A stretch of 64,000 nucleotides of DNA from Mya arenaria (Eukaryota; Mollusca; Bivalvia; Myida; Myidae), in the NCBI RefSeq assembly GCF_026914265.1, contig NC_069125.1, positions 1,673,556 through 1,737,555 of the forward strand. The letters are read 5' to 3'. Positions 22,101 through 33,462 of the stretch are shown piece by piece; within the stretch, counting starts at the first letter, position 1, and every line of letters starts with the position of its first letter. A program made the position numbers and the translations under genes. The notes under the pieces were generated by a model. That model made no database searches. It had not been told where the DNA came from and saw nothing but the letters and a program-made list of their open reading frames with translations.

Positions 22101-25100
22101 ATATCTCAACAATTCCTTGACGTATGGTCATCAAACGTGACATGAATGTCGGGCCTGACCAGTAGATGACCCCTATTGTTTTGGGGGGTCATCGGGCCAA
22201 AGGTCAAGGTCACAGTGACCTTTAATGGTAAAATAATTTAAAGCTTGTCTGAGTGATATCTCAACAATGCCTAGACCTATGGTTATCAAACTTGATATGG
22301 AAGTTGGACCTGACCAGTAGATGACCCCTATTGTTTTGGGGGGTCATCGGGCCAAAGGTCAAGGTCACAGTGACCTTGAATTGTAAAAGGTTGTCAGAGT
22401 GATAACTCGACAATGCCTGCACCCATGGCCCTCAAACTTTACTCTAAGGTTGGGCCTGACCAGTAGATGACCCCTATTGTTCTGGGGGTTCATCAGGCCA
22501 AAGGTCAAGATCACAGTGAACTGGAATGGTAAAAGGTTGTCCGAGTGATAACTAAACAATGCCTGCACCCATGGCCCTCAAACTTGACTTGTAAGTTGGG
22601 CCTGGGCAGTAGATGGCCCCTATTAATTTTAGGGGTCATTTGGCCAAAGGTCAAGGTCACAGTGACCTTGAATGAAAAAAGGTTGTCCTAGTGATATCTC
22701 AACAATGCCTGCACCCATGGCCCGCAAACTTGACTTGGAGGTTAGGCCTGACCATTAGATGACCCCTATTGATTTTAGGGGTCAAAGGTCAAGGTCACAG
22801 TGACATTGAAAACAAACTCGACAATTCCTGGACCTATGGTTATCAAACTTGACATGAAGGTTGGGCCTGACCAGTTGATGACCCCTATCGACTTTGGGGG
22901 TCATTAGACCAAGGTCAAGGTCACAGTAACCTTTAGTGCAAAAAGGTTAACAAATCTTCTCCCAGTGATATCTCAGCAATGCCTGGACCTATGATCATTA
23001 ACCTTGACATGGATGTTGGGCCTGACCAGTAGATGACTCTTATTGATTTAAGGAATCATAGGGTCAAAGGTCAAGGTCACAGTGACCTTGAATGGTAAAA
23101 GGTTGTCCGAGTGATAACTTTACAATGCCTGCACCCATGGCCCTCAAACTTGACTTGGAGTTGCATCTGACCTGTAGATGACCCCTTATGATTTTAGGGG
23201 TCATCGGGTCAAAGGTCAAGGTCATAGTGACCTTGAACGAAAAAAGCTTGTCTGTGTGATAACTTGACAATGCCTGCACCCATGGCCCTCAAACTTGACA
23301 TTTAGGTTTTTGGTGACCAGCTGATGACTCCTATGGATTTTGAGATCATAGAGTCAAAGGTCATGGTCATAACACACTCTATCCTCACACTTGAATGGTC
23401 GTAATCTTAAAACTGCCTTAACTCATCCAATGTCAGTAACAAATCAGCTGTCATTTCGGTCCATGCATATTTCATTCAATTGTCCATATAATCATGACAA
23501 CATGGCTATCAGGGGGGCATAATGTTTGACAAACATCTCTTGTTTAACATGATATTGTAAAAGCCACTTGTAAAAATACATCTTTTGGTGCTTGCTCATT
23601 GAAATAAATTATACAGAAATACTGGCTCTCATACACTGAAACAAATAACTTTTCCTTTTATTTCATGCTGGTAATTTATTAAAGTAAATAATGAATTGAT
23701 ATTTAATTGGAATGACGACAAATTTTAGCCAAATTTTATTATACCAGAAATTACATCTGACATCTACTTTTATTCTCAGAACTTATGTGCATTTTTTTTT
23801 TAATTTCTTTAAAATTTATCTTGAACAACTTTGTTCACCAATGGTATTTTAATTCTAAGAGTTGCAGTTACCACGACGATACATTAAACCAGATCCGAGT
23901 GAGTTGCAGCGTTCATGTTCAGACGTTTGTTTTTAAATCGCTTGTTCATTTAGGTGTAAGACAACTTTGGCAGCTCACAACTTTTCTTATTATCATATCT
24001 GGTACTAACAGATATTGTCATAACAATTATTACCTGTAATTATTTATGCTTAAAATTATTGTATAATTTATACTCCTTTTGCTAATACTTTTTATATAAA
24101 TCTTGTTTTTCAAAATTATTTTAGTCAAAAGGACTCGCTCATCATGTTTTTGGACCAAAAATTAGTTTTCCTGGTCATGCATCTGAAAACACTTTGATCA
24201 TTATTTTACTCTATGATATTTAAATTGCAGAAAAAAAATACAAATTAAGTATAAAAAAAAAAAAATTGTTTTAGGGGTGTGTGAACGCAGTCCGGTAAAA
24301 GTCAAGAAAAAAATAGAAAACGGAGCTTTATCCATAAGGTCTAATTCACCAGCTTATGGATATTTTAGTTTAAAGAATGCATTGATATTGTCATGTGATA
24401 AAGTCAAATAACCAATCATGCAACAATGCAATCGCTCAATGCCATTAATAACGTAATTGAAAATTGTGGTCTTAAAAGGTGATATTTGAGCAAATATGAA
24501 CATTGAGCGAGTCCCTTTAATATGATGGATTAACTATGCTCTTGAAATAGCTGTGGCATTTACACTGGCGATTTATATGCCAAAGTTGTCTTATTGTTTT
24601 TTTCTGACATGAAAAGCTTTGTTGACCAAATAATCCTGCATGTAGTTGCATTCATTCAGTTTGTTACCCTTGGTCACGATGTTCATAAATATTCATGTTT
24701 GCCCATGTATAACATTACTGTTTTAAAGAAATATATATCATTTTATTTACACTGAGATTTTTATTTCAACTTTTGCCCATGTATTATATTACAGTTTTAA
24801 TGTTTAAGAAACATATATTATCCTTTTATTTACACAGAAATTTTTGTAACCTTTTTTAGGTACTTTAGCTTGAATGTTTTCTAAAAAAAGTTGAGATTTT
24901 AATCGTCATAGCCTTGATTTTGTCGTTGTTGGCGTAACCGATGTGCTAAACTTGGAAACAGCTTATAATAATCACCTAATTTGCATCAACAATGCACATA
25001 ATTTTGTATGTAAGTCCCTTTTTGCAGTTTTTTTTGCATCATGCTTCTTGGTCTGAGAAAAAAATTAAGAGCTTCTCCATCCGCTTCCGCTGCTCTTGTT

Positions 25101-28100
25101 TAATTTTGATACTCGGAAAATATTTATACACTTATAATCATTTTTTTAGCTCTTTGAAATACTTTGAAACCTTTCCCAAATGAACATTATTTCATATCAC
25201 CTTTGGGTATTTAGCGCTTGTCTGTTTTTTAAAAAAAAGAAAAAAGAGTGGAGGTATTGTCATAGCCTTTGTGTTGTCATCATGGCAGTATCAGCAGCAC
25301 CATGCAAAAACCTTGACCATTACTCTAAACCGGTTCAAGATTTTAAACAAAGTTTAAACATTGTATATTTTACAATGATTGTGAAGAAAGTAATGATAAC
25401 TTATACTAAGTCACACTCTTGGCACAATGTAGCACAATAGTATGGTCTAATGAGCTGTGAAGGAAGCTGGAGTATCAAGAAGACCCCCCCCCCCCCACCT
25501 TTGTCAGGCTTGATGGCCACTAACCAAACTCACATGCACCTAGGCTGGGTATCAAACCCGGGTCACCTTGGTGAGAAGGGAGTGGGCTTACCTTGACTGC
25601 ACTAATTGAACAACTACGAATTCAAACTTGGTTCACATGTTGCCAGAGACAATACGGACATGTTCAGCAAAGTCTATAACTCCGGCTTTAATAGATGTTG
25701 AGTAATGCCCCTTCTTTTACCTGAAATGACAAGCGTTAGCATTCCCTCCACAGCACTCTTGTTTTCATGTTATAATGCATGACTAACCAAAACAATAAAA
25801 ACATAATGTTGACCTATTGTTAGACTATTTGATTTGACTGTTGTGTTGTTATGCTAACACTAGTCACTAGGATAAACCTTAAATTCTCCAGAATGTTTTT
25901 CATGTTAACAATTTTGTGTCAAACCCCTTGTACATGTATTTTGGATGTTTCATGTTAAAAAGTGTTTTTTTTGTGTGCTTTGCCCCGATACAAATACACC
26001 CGTGTTAGCTATTAACATTGTTTCCTCATCTTGTATAATATACCGTAGCCGTGTTGCGTGTGTGTCAATAATGGCATTTTATGTGTTCATTTACATATAT
26101 TTTAATTATTTGAAACACTGGACATAATCTATAATCTACTTTGCTTTATTGGAAAATTTAGAAGATACATTGGAAACTGAAAAAAAAATCAAATATTTTT
26201 TAAACAGTTTTTGACATTGTTGTCTTATAAGGCATAAAAATCATATTACATGTAATTCCATTACCAATTTAATAGATTATTTTTTTCTTATGATGCATGC
26301 TAATGAAGTAATCTGATGTACAGTTATGTGAATTTTTGGTGCCTGGTGACCAGGGCATGGACAGGTACCCGCAGGCCGGGTACTTTTGTTGGGCGGTATT
26401 TGACCATTACAGAAATACCATCTAATTTTTGGTGCTTTTGGGGTCTTTTTACACCAGCCTTGTCACCTGTTGAAGTGAATGAAAGAGATGTTTCTTCACC
26501 ATGTGCTTTTTCTTAGATGACTTTCCCTCACCTTTGGGACTGAGCTCAGCTTTCATTTGACAAACAATTTGTTTCAGGTGACATGGCAACATTAAAATAG
26601 GGCAAATTTCCTTTTTAGACTTTGCTGGGAAATGTATATGTATACAGATAACACTTGGCGGGTAAAGGACAACTCGGGTACTTAGGTCCCAAATTTCTAC
26701 CCGTCCTGGATGCCCTACTGTTGACCCCATATTTTGGATTCATTTTAAAGGGTTTGATGTGAAGGGAAGGAATATGTAAACAAAAGTTATGAAAAATTTT
26801 TTGCCATGAAAGATTGAAAAATGCATTATTTTAATTACACTTTTATTTGATACAAAGAACCAAAACACAAACTGCAATAACTCTATATATATATAGTGTA
26901 TTTCTGGTACTTTGTTTAACACATTAAATTTCTACAAGCAATACACTTTCAAAAATACTAAAGTTACATGGGGTCACCAGGCATCATCATTTAACAATAT
27001 TCCCAATGGCTGGATGTAATGACAGTCATTCATCTGTACATCGGATACCTTTAACTGCATGATGCTACACGCATTTAAGTCCATTTGTGCGAAAGTAATA
27101 GTTGGGGTCATGATTACGAACAGTCTCAACCTTAAGTCACAGTATACTGCAAATATTCATTTCAGTGTAAGTTTCTGTCTAGTTAAAAAGTATTGATGAT
27201 AAAATTAGCTGAATTTCATTACTTTTTAAAGGTGACATTTATTTTTGTAAATCAAATTGAATTAATTTGATTTTTTGTAATTTGATAAAAGTGCTGGAAA
27301 TTATAACTCGTGTTTACAGATAAAAGAAACTTTGATAAATTTGATAAAAGTGCTTTCCTGAGGCTGAGTCTAGACTTGGACTTGAGACTGTTTGTTTGTA
27401 CTCATGCCCAACTTAGAACCCAGCCCGAGTCTGTGGTAAACGTATACCTAAATTTCATAATTACCCTACAACATGGTTTTCTTTACTTACAGACACGCGT
27501 GACCTTGGCAACAGTTTTCTCAGAGACAGGTTAGTCCGACTTAGAATTAATTTCTTTCTTTTGCCAAAATTGACATGAAACATATAGAGGCCTCGCTCTG
27601 CATGGTCACATGTCAGAGGTTGTTAATCAGAGTGTTCAAATTAGTCCATTGGTTTAGGTTTATACTAAAAAATTTTAGCTCGATTGTGACGAAAGCTGAT
27701 AGCTTATAGCATCACTCTCGAGTCCGTTTCCTGGGCAGAAACCAGTACTGTGTCCTTTTTTTGAGAAGCTATGAGAAAGTACCCCTGGTGGGGATCGAAC
27801 CCACAACCTCTTGGGTGAGAGGCGGACACCTATACCACTAGACCACTCCATTGGTTTATACAATGTGGTATTTATAATCTATTGATGGAATATGATCCAT
27901 ATCTTGGACAATGGAATTGTTGAATGACAACTAGCATTGTGCGAATTCACCCAACATATAATACTGGTACTCCAGAAATATATTTCAAATATAAAACTTG
28001 GTTTTGCTATTGGTGTATAATGGTTTAATTAATTAAAAGGGTTTCTTATCATTTTAACATTTCCCTGACTTGGTATTTGGACATTGTCGAGTTATGGTTG

Positions 28101-28916
28101 TGAAGTAAACCTGGGAGGAAAAGTGTGTCTGGTTCAGGGCTTGAACTTATGACTCCCGGATGCTAGCATAGAGCTCTGCCGATTGAGCTCACTATGTGGC
28201 TGGTTCAGGGCTTGAACTTACGACTGCCTGAATGATAGCACAGAGCTTTGCCGATTGAGCTAACTGTGTGCCTGGTTCTTACCAGTGAAACATAAAATAC
28301 TGTTGTAAGGGCTTATCTGCATATTGCAGTAATAATAATATTCCTATATTTATATGACTGTGGCATCGGCATCATTATTTTAGTGTTTCTGTCTTTTACT
28401 AAATTGTACATCTACCATTAGACATACAGGATATGATAAGAGTTGCCATTCAATACAGGATTTATTGAACAAGAACAGTTTTAAAGTTGAATGACTATGC
28501 ATGTGATATTATTTTTAAATCAGAAATACAAATCGGATGATTAACGGCTCTAAATAAATAAAAATCACTTATAATGCAGTGAACACTTTTTCAATGAAAT
28601 ATTGGACCTATAAACCATATAATATACCTTTAAATGGTTTATGGTTCGGTGTTCTAGTTATATTTCATTATTTCATGATGATGACGTCATTGATGATATA
28701 AACATATTTACTTCAAACAAATATTGTACATTAATTTGATCTATTTTTAGTCCCCTCTATGCCACAGATGATGATGCCTGCAATGCCAGACGGCTGAAGA
28801 AATCTGTCACCCTTTACACGACATTTGATTGGTCGAAACTTCCTCGCATTGAGGCTCGAAGACAGACCAACATTGCATTTGACTCGCCGGAAATTATAAC
28901 TCATGTTTACAGATAG
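13194..28916 (+). CDS. LRRC72: Leucine-rich-repeat protein, LRRC72-like
   Basis: Eight exons: 13194-13211, 14132-14205, 16251-16320, 17794-17989, 19321-19410, 21069-21215, 27493-27529, 28751-28916. They total 798 nt, 265 aa plus stop, with all phases consistent. The protein has about four short leucine-rich repeats (VEELYLADKNLTEC, LRCLWLNKNRL, IRELYLQNNELTDV, LEVLMLHNNQLTKL), then a cap ending LFNNPVAQEADYR...VPSVELLDR. A conserved tail follows: ERDTAIKIYDQEQEKLRETISFGRR and, in the last exon, a YTTFDWSKLPR segment. The cap and SFGRR tail recall LRRC72; other small LRRC proteins are possible. No signal peptide or membrane segment is present, so it is probably intracellular, possibly ciliary as for relatives. 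Exon 1 has only six codons and its start is the ATG in AAGATGG. The gene is spread over 15.7 kb by repeat-filled introns. Confidence 0.82.
13212..14131. other. LRRC72-like intron 1
   Basis: Mostly unique AT-rich sequence. Near 13650-13765 two related segments (ACAATCGTAATAACTC and ACAATCGTAACAACTCGGCC) and a TGGCCGAAATGTTCCGAGCG word suggest a small degraded mobile-element fragment related to 12282-12298. Confidence 0.4.
15401..15680 (-). mobile_element. tRNA-derived SINE
   Basis: Read on the minus strand, a tRNA-like head begins near 15680: an A-box-like TGGTCTAGTGGTTA is followed by a B-box-like GGTTCAAATCC near 15613. A body with the segment TTCTTTAAAGTGCATCAGTG and TTTAACGTCCTCC (plus-strand wording, 15520-15580) follows. 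The tRNA fold is degraded, so it is not a functional tRNA gene. It lies in LRRC72-like intron 2 (14206-16250), in which I see no other defined element. Confidence 0.65.
16321..17480 (+). repeat. Minisatellite built from the exon-3 splice donor
   Basis: The array begins exactly at the donor after exon 3 (AATAGA|GTAAGTAAG) and continues for about 1.15 kb as 18-22-bp units such as GAGTAAGTAAGACTGAATTA and GAGTAAGTAAGGCTTGAATA. Roughly fifty units each carry a GAGTAAGT or close variant, matching the U1 5' splice-site consensus. From about 16738 there is a higher-order repeat of 283 bp: the marker TTGGAATAA recurs at 16801, 17084 and 17367. Confidence 0.9.
18110..18440. repeat. Two degenerate direct repeats (~128 bp) in LRRC72-like intron 4
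   Basis: Two consecutive blocks share GTATTCAAACTTG, GCACGTT/GCACATA, GGTCAGTA...AGATG and GGTCAATAGGTCAAAG words, spaced about 128 bp apart. They resemble a decayed version of the tandem-core units at 22011-23545. Confidence 0.55.
19582..19650. mobile_element. Fragment of the GAGC..ATTGTTCAGAACTTTG MITE family
   Basis: GAGCGGATTGTTCAGAACTT at 19584 followed by GTTAAAGTTAACAA matches the terminal inverted repeat of the complete element at 40376-40599. It is only a terminal fragment. Confidence 0.6.
19703..19802. repeat. Long inverted repeat (hairpin) in LRRC72-like intron 5
   Basis: Arms 19703-19729 and 19776-19802 are exact reverse complements, and an inner ATATTGC/GCAATAT pair extends the stem around a GC-rich loop (about AAGCGAGCCGAAGGCGAGC). 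It may be the end of a foldback element. Confidence 0.85.
20381..20470. mobile_element. Dispersed repeat, inverted relative of 29513-29612
   Basis: GCCCTGCACTGGTAAAATGC and GGCTTGTTTAAAAAT in this order match the reverse complement of 29513-29612, including the spacing. Copies in the two introns/flanks of the same region show a mobile family; I cannot assign a class. Confidence 0.6.
20521..21017. mobile_element. MITE with TIR AAAGCTGCACTCTCACAGA, internally duplicated
   Basis: The ends AAAGCTGCACTCTCACAGA (20521) and TCTGTGAGAGTGCAGCTTT (ending 21017) are perfect inverted repeats. The left half is present twice in direct order (about 20523-20670 and 20683-20833), and the right half is its reverse complement, so this is a foldback-type element with an extra half copy. 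Relatives lie at 21760-21895, 37111-37405 and 48595-48640. Confidence 0.8.
21760..21895. mobile_element. Half copy of the AGCTGCACTCTCACAGA MITE
   Basis: ATTTTGTCAGCAGCCTAAG ... GACTCATACCAAGACAAAAA ... CTGTGAGAGTGCAGCTTTA follows the same order as the right half of 20521-21017. No left TIR was seen nearby. Confidence 0.7.
22011..23546. mobile_element. Pearl-like tandem-core element in LRRC72-like intron 6
   Basis: The left end has ATTATGCCTCCCTTCG, then a (TCGG)n microsatellite. The core is eight or so units of roughly 150-185 bp, each with CTGACCAGTAGATGACCCC and AAGGTCAAGGTCACAGTGAC. The right end is GGGGGGCATAATGTTTGACA with a hairpin (ATGTTTGACAAACAT) before CTCTTGTT. A tandem core plus an ACGG-type microsatellite is the layout described for bivalve pearl elements, regarded as non-autonomous Helitron relatives. 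No coding sequence is present. Confidence 0.8.
24126..24520. mobile_element. MITE with AAAGGACTCGCTCA termini
   Basis: AAAAGGACTCGCTCATCATG near 24127 and CATTGAGCGAGTCCCTTTAA ending near 24520 are imperfect inverted repeats around about 390 bp without an ORF. It lies in LRRC72-like intron 6. Confidence 0.65.
25501..25620 (-). mobile_element. tRNA-derived SINE fragment
   Basis: On the minus strand, a B-box-like GGGTTTGATACCC (about 25546-25563) is followed by TAGGTGCATGTGAGTTTGGT and a body toward 25500. The A-box side is weak. A C-run at 25486-25496 flanks it. Confidence 0.5.
27296..27322 (+). repeat. 27-bp copy of the LRRC72-like terminal exon end
   Basis: 26 of 27 bases match 28889-28915, the last codons before the stop of the LRRC72-like gene (both end TTTACAGATA). 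It lies 170 bp upstream of the 37-nt exon 7. It may be the trace of a partial duplication of the terminal exon. Confidence 0.6.
27646..27858 (-). mobile_element. tRNA-derived SINE with 11-bp target-site duplication
   Basis: On the minus strand, the head near 27852 reads TGGTCTAGTGGTATAGGTGT (A box) and GTGGGTTCGATCCCCACC (B box), giving a good tRNA-like D and T arm. The body contains ACTGGTTTCTGCCCAGGAAA, and the element ends near 27677. CCATTGGTTTA flanks it at 27646-27656 and 27848-27858. It lies in LRRC72-like intron 7. A remnant of the same body lies at about 49255-49280. Confidence 0.85.
28124..28277 (-). mobile_element. Two tandem tRNA-like heads (71-bp period)
   Basis: On the minus strand each unit contains an A-box-like AGCTCAATCGGCAGAGC or variant and a B-box-like AAGTTCAAGCCCTGAACC. 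The GGTTCAGGGCTTGAACTTA segment recurs at 28131 and 28202. This is a dimer of tRNA-derived SINE heads, not tRNA genes, as the acceptor stems do not pair. Confidence 0.65.
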
Positions 28917-31500
28917 GAGGAACATTTTTTGTTGTTGTTGTTAAAGTTTAAGAAGCATTCATTTGAACTATTTTTATATTATACTTGTGATATATTTTTG
29001 TTTTAATGAACAATTTATATTTCACTGTGATAGTCAGAAATGTTTTTTTACAGTCTGTGGTTATAATCATCTTGATAATCACTATAGGCTCATGACATAT
29101 TGATCTTTTGACACTTATTGGTCAAAAGAATTTGCATTATCAATATTATTGATTCAATGGGGGCAATCATTGTCCATAATCTACAATCAGTTTTTATCAA
29201 GTAAATGTTCATATAAAGTGTATATGTGTATAAAGACAGTATTTAGAACGATAAGTTTTCTTCTTTTTTTAAATCACTTACTTATAGGCCAAGAAAAAAA
29301 TGTCTGTTTCCGATTTCACTGCCAGAAAATATATGGAAGTAAGGTCAAGATAAAAAAAAATTGTTTTATTTGTAAAGTTTTGTCTTAAATTAAGACACAC
29401 ATGTGAAACTGATTATTGGAAGGGTGGACTCATACAACCATGAAACGTCTGTATATGTACAATTTGTATTAGTCTTGCTTCAGCCAACAACCAATCAAAT
29501 GAACAAACCCAAATACTTATATTTTTATCAAATTTTTAAACAAGCCTTGCTATATAAAATCAAGAATTTGAGTAAGTCCGGATGCATTTTACCAGTGCAG
29601 GGCTTGTAGGCTTGTACTGATTTCGGCCACTGATTTCGCTGCTGTTTGGATGGTAGAAATTGACTGTATTTTTGGTGCAAAAATGCATTGTGATTATGCT
29701 TTGTAAAACTAATTGTCAAGTATGTTCAGCTACATTTATTTGCAAACAGTTGCCACGACGACCAAAACTCCATATTTTAAAAAAGAAAAAAAACTACAAA
29801 AATATAATATTATCACTGGTAAAGAATGTGTACTCCAAGGGAATATGTTACATGTAGATGAAAGAAAAGTGCCATGGTAGAATTTTACAAACTTTTTTTT
29901 CTCTGAAAGAATCCACTTTAGTTACCCATGTGTACCTTTTGATAAGTATTAACTGTTCACTAGTATTGATTTACTAAAAAGTATTATTTTATATATCTGT
30001 GATAAATGGATTTGTTTAACTTTTATCTGCCTCTTCCTGTGTTAATGTTGCTTAATAAATTGTTGAAAGTTAATCATTGTGTTTATGATTGCCATGTATG
30101 TAAAACTGTGTATTTTTTACCATTTTACAGAAAATATAAGCCTAAAGAGAGGAAGCAGCCTAAACGAGGGCTTCTTTTATCTGTAGTCTGTAGAACACCA
30201 AAAATATATATCTTGTTTAGGGGATGCAATTATTTTTGGGCCAATGGGAATAAAGTTTTATTCAAATTTCTGTGTCACAGCACATTGCCAGGCCAGTGAC
30301 GGCAGAAAGACATTTAAATATTTTTATAAAATTTTTGATAATTCAGCCTACCCGATAACATTAGTCACATAGGATATTTCATCAAAGATTAAACGCTAGC
30401 AATCTTTGCTCAAACCTTGGCAGTCAATGTGTTTTACTAAACATTGTCAGCGACCAAGCTATCTGCGGAATACTTGGTAATCATATAAAGAGGTGTAAAT
30501 TTAATTATATTCAATTATTATTGGTCTATAAATAAGTGCAAACACTAAATTTATGTCCTGATAAAAAAAAATCGACTACAATTAAACAATGGTTAATATT
30601 ATGTACTGGTTTAAACTCAGACCCTGTACAACTGAAGAAACAATCTAACCATTTTGGTATGTTTTGTTACAGTAATACATTAACCCTTAAGCTGCTGATG
30701 GCGATTTTAAAGGCTTTGCAAACAGCTTGGAACCAGACCAGACGCCGAGTAACTCGGCGCCTGGTCAGGTTCCAAGCTGTTTGCCACTCAGTCAATATAT
30801 CCCCAAAGTTTTAAGTAAATTGAAAGAAATTTAGAATAAACCAGACGACATTTTTGAGCAGACGACAATTTACCCAGCATGCAAAGGGTTAATAACATTG
30901 ATTCATAGTGTTTAAGGTGCTTAACTTAGTGCTACAGTCTATTGTTATAAATATGTGCAAATATATTTGTGCTTGCTATGTACAATTATTTTACCTGCAA
31001 ATGAATCTTGACAGCATCTCTAAAACAATGATGTTAAACAGTTCACATCTTTACTATTTATCAGTAATTTTATTAGCATCACTAAAATCTAATCAGTTAT
31101 ACTGATAAATTGTGCATTGTATTGGTAATGAAAATAATACTAAATGAATGCAACTGTTTGACCCCATCATTATCTCTGTGACTTGCACCTATCAACTTAT
31201 ACTAATAACAATTGTTCAAGTGGATAAGTACCCAAGTACAGGTTACGAGGCACCCCTGTACCGGTCCTGCTAAACATTGCAAAGCCTAGCAAAGTCAAGC
31301 AAAGCCAAGCAAAGTCATGTTGTTGTTTTTTTACCCTGTACGGGTACATGTACCGAAAGATAAATCTAACAAAATAAGCCAGTACATGTAGGAGCGTTGG
31401 CAACATAGCGGCAAAATCATTTTCTTCACGCACATACATGTTTCCCATACCAACTTAGCATTTCACACTGAGTGAAATATGGCTGAATCTGGGAAAAATT
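28917..31500. other. Intergenic: 3' flank of the LRRC72-like gene with repeats
   Basis: Contains the LRRC72-like 3' UTR, a dispersed repeat at 29513-29612 (reverse complement of 20381-20470), the MITE at 30680-30892 and a short AGCAAAG-type 10-bp tandem at 31278-31318. No exon was recognised. The open frames here are short and lack any domain. Confidence 0.5.
30680..30892. mobile_element. MITE with TTAACCCTT ends and a long internal palindrome
   Basis: The ends TTAACCCTTAAGC and GCAAAGGGTTAA are inverted. The centre (about 30718-30784) is a near-perfect palindrome with GCAAACAGCTTGGAACC pairing with GGTTCCAAGCTGTTTGC and an inner CGCCGAGT/ACTCGGCG stem. Confidence 0.75.
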
Positions 31501-31601
31501 AACAAAATGGTTTGTAAACAATTATTGGTGGTATGTAACACAGTTTTGCAGGTTTCATTCAAGGATCTTACAGAAGTAACAAGCCAATTTGTTGAATTGA
31601 T

Positions 31602-33060
31602 ATCCCCCGCCTGATTGGTCTAAGTCAAGGAATGGAAATCAATTGTTGATGAAATATATATATATGTGAGTTTGAGTTTAATTGCAACTGTTTGAAATAA
31701 AAAAATATATTGTATATAATGTAACATTTAGAATTGACCAAGAAACCTAGATTATGACTCCATATTACCCAGTTCCGAACTAATCTAAGATTTCATCAAG
31801 GCAGACATTCTGTTCAAGTTTCATGAAGATTGGTCCAGATATATGCAAACAATATAGCCTCTAGAGTGTACACAAGGTTTTTTTAAGATTTGACTCAGTG
31901 ACCTCATTTTTGACCCCACATGACCTAGTTTCAAACTATTCCAAGATTTCATCAAGGCATTCTGATTAAATTTCATGGAAATGAGAGCAGATGTATTGCC
32001 TCTAGAGTGTTCCCAAGATTTCTATAAGATATGACATAGTGACCTAGTTTTTGACCCATATGACCCACTTTTAAAACACAGTCACAATTAAACCCTAAGA
32101 GAACATACTGACCATGTTTGAACTAAATCAGACCAATCACCACCATAAAATAGTTTTTGAAAGATTTGACCTAGTGACTTAATTTCTTATCACATGTGAC
32201 CCAGTTTAAAACATGTCCAAGAGTTCATCAAGGAAAACATTCTGATAAAGTTTCATGAATATAAGACCATATTGCCTCTAATGTGTTTCAAAGATTTTTC
32301 TAAAATTTGACCTAGTGACCTAATTTTTGACCTCATATGCCCTACTTTTACAAGCAGTCCATATTTCATCAATGGGTACATCATGACCAAGTTTGAACAT
32401 AATCCGACCAATCATTTCCATTCCGGCCAAAAAAGATTTGACCTTGCGACCTAATTTTCAATCATATGTGACCCAGTTTTGAATAAGTCCAAGATTTCAT
32501 CAGGGAAAACATTCTAATTAAGTTTTATGAATATTTGACCATGTATAATGCCTCTAGTATGTTCCAAAGAATTTTCTAAAATTTGACCTACTGACCTAGT
32601 TTTTGACCCCATGTACATCATGACCAATTTGGAACATAACTTGAGCAATCATTACCATGATATGGTTCTGGACAAGATTTTTTTCTTCTAAGACTTGATT
32701 TAGTGACCTAATTTACGATCATATGTGACCCAGTTTTATTTACGACCAAGAGTTCATCAAGGAAAACATTCTGATAAAGTTTCATGAATATTTGACCATG
32801 TATAATGCTAATATGTTCCAAAGATTTTTCTAAGATTTGACCTATTGACCTAGTTTCTGACCCCATGTGACCCAGTTTTAAAAGTGGTCGAGATATGATC
32901 AAGGGGAATATTCTGATCAAGTTTGAACATTTTCTGATCAAATTGCCTACCAAGATATGGTACCGCACGGACGGCCGGAAAGATGGACGGACGGAATGAC
33001 GGACGGACAACGCCAAAATAATATTCCCCTCCCGAAATCTTCGCTTTGGCGGGGGATAAT
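31602..33060. mobile_element. Tandem-core element with TATCCCCCGCC/GGCGGGGGATA ends
   Basis: The termini TATCCCCCGCC (31602) and GGCGGGGGATA (near 33058) are inverted. Between them are degenerate units of roughly 150-180 bp with TTTGACCCCA-type and AAGATTTCATCAAGG-type words, followed by (GGAC)n microsatellite sequence at 32965-33010. This is the same architecture as 22011-23546 and 61868-63344 but a distinct family. Confidence 0.75.
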
Positions 33061-33462
33061 TAATCTGCAGGCCTTTCAATCTAGATTTGAGTTGATTTTT
33101 ATAATATGTTATATTGGGCCATCATTTTTTTCAATCTCTATGAATCAAGATTTTAACAATACATGAAAAAATAACCTCTAAAGGCTTCTCATACATGTAG
33201 CAACTGTGGGTGGATATTTGTCCTATCAGATAAACTACTTATGTATTAGTTTTATCTTTACACACAAAATGTTTCAGGATTGTGGCAGCCTTGGTGTAGG
33301 GCTTCCTCGTGCAAAGAATGGAACTTTGACCATAACTCAAATCCTGTTCAAGATATTTGACTGAAACACGAGTGTTACATATGTACATGTATAGCAAGAG
33401 CCATAACTCTGACTTTAATAATTGTGGAGTTATATCCCTTGATCAATTGAAATAACAAGAGG

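Noticed and set aside
27777..27852. Functional tRNA gene
   Set aside because: Continuous with a SINE body and flanked by an 11-bp target duplication.
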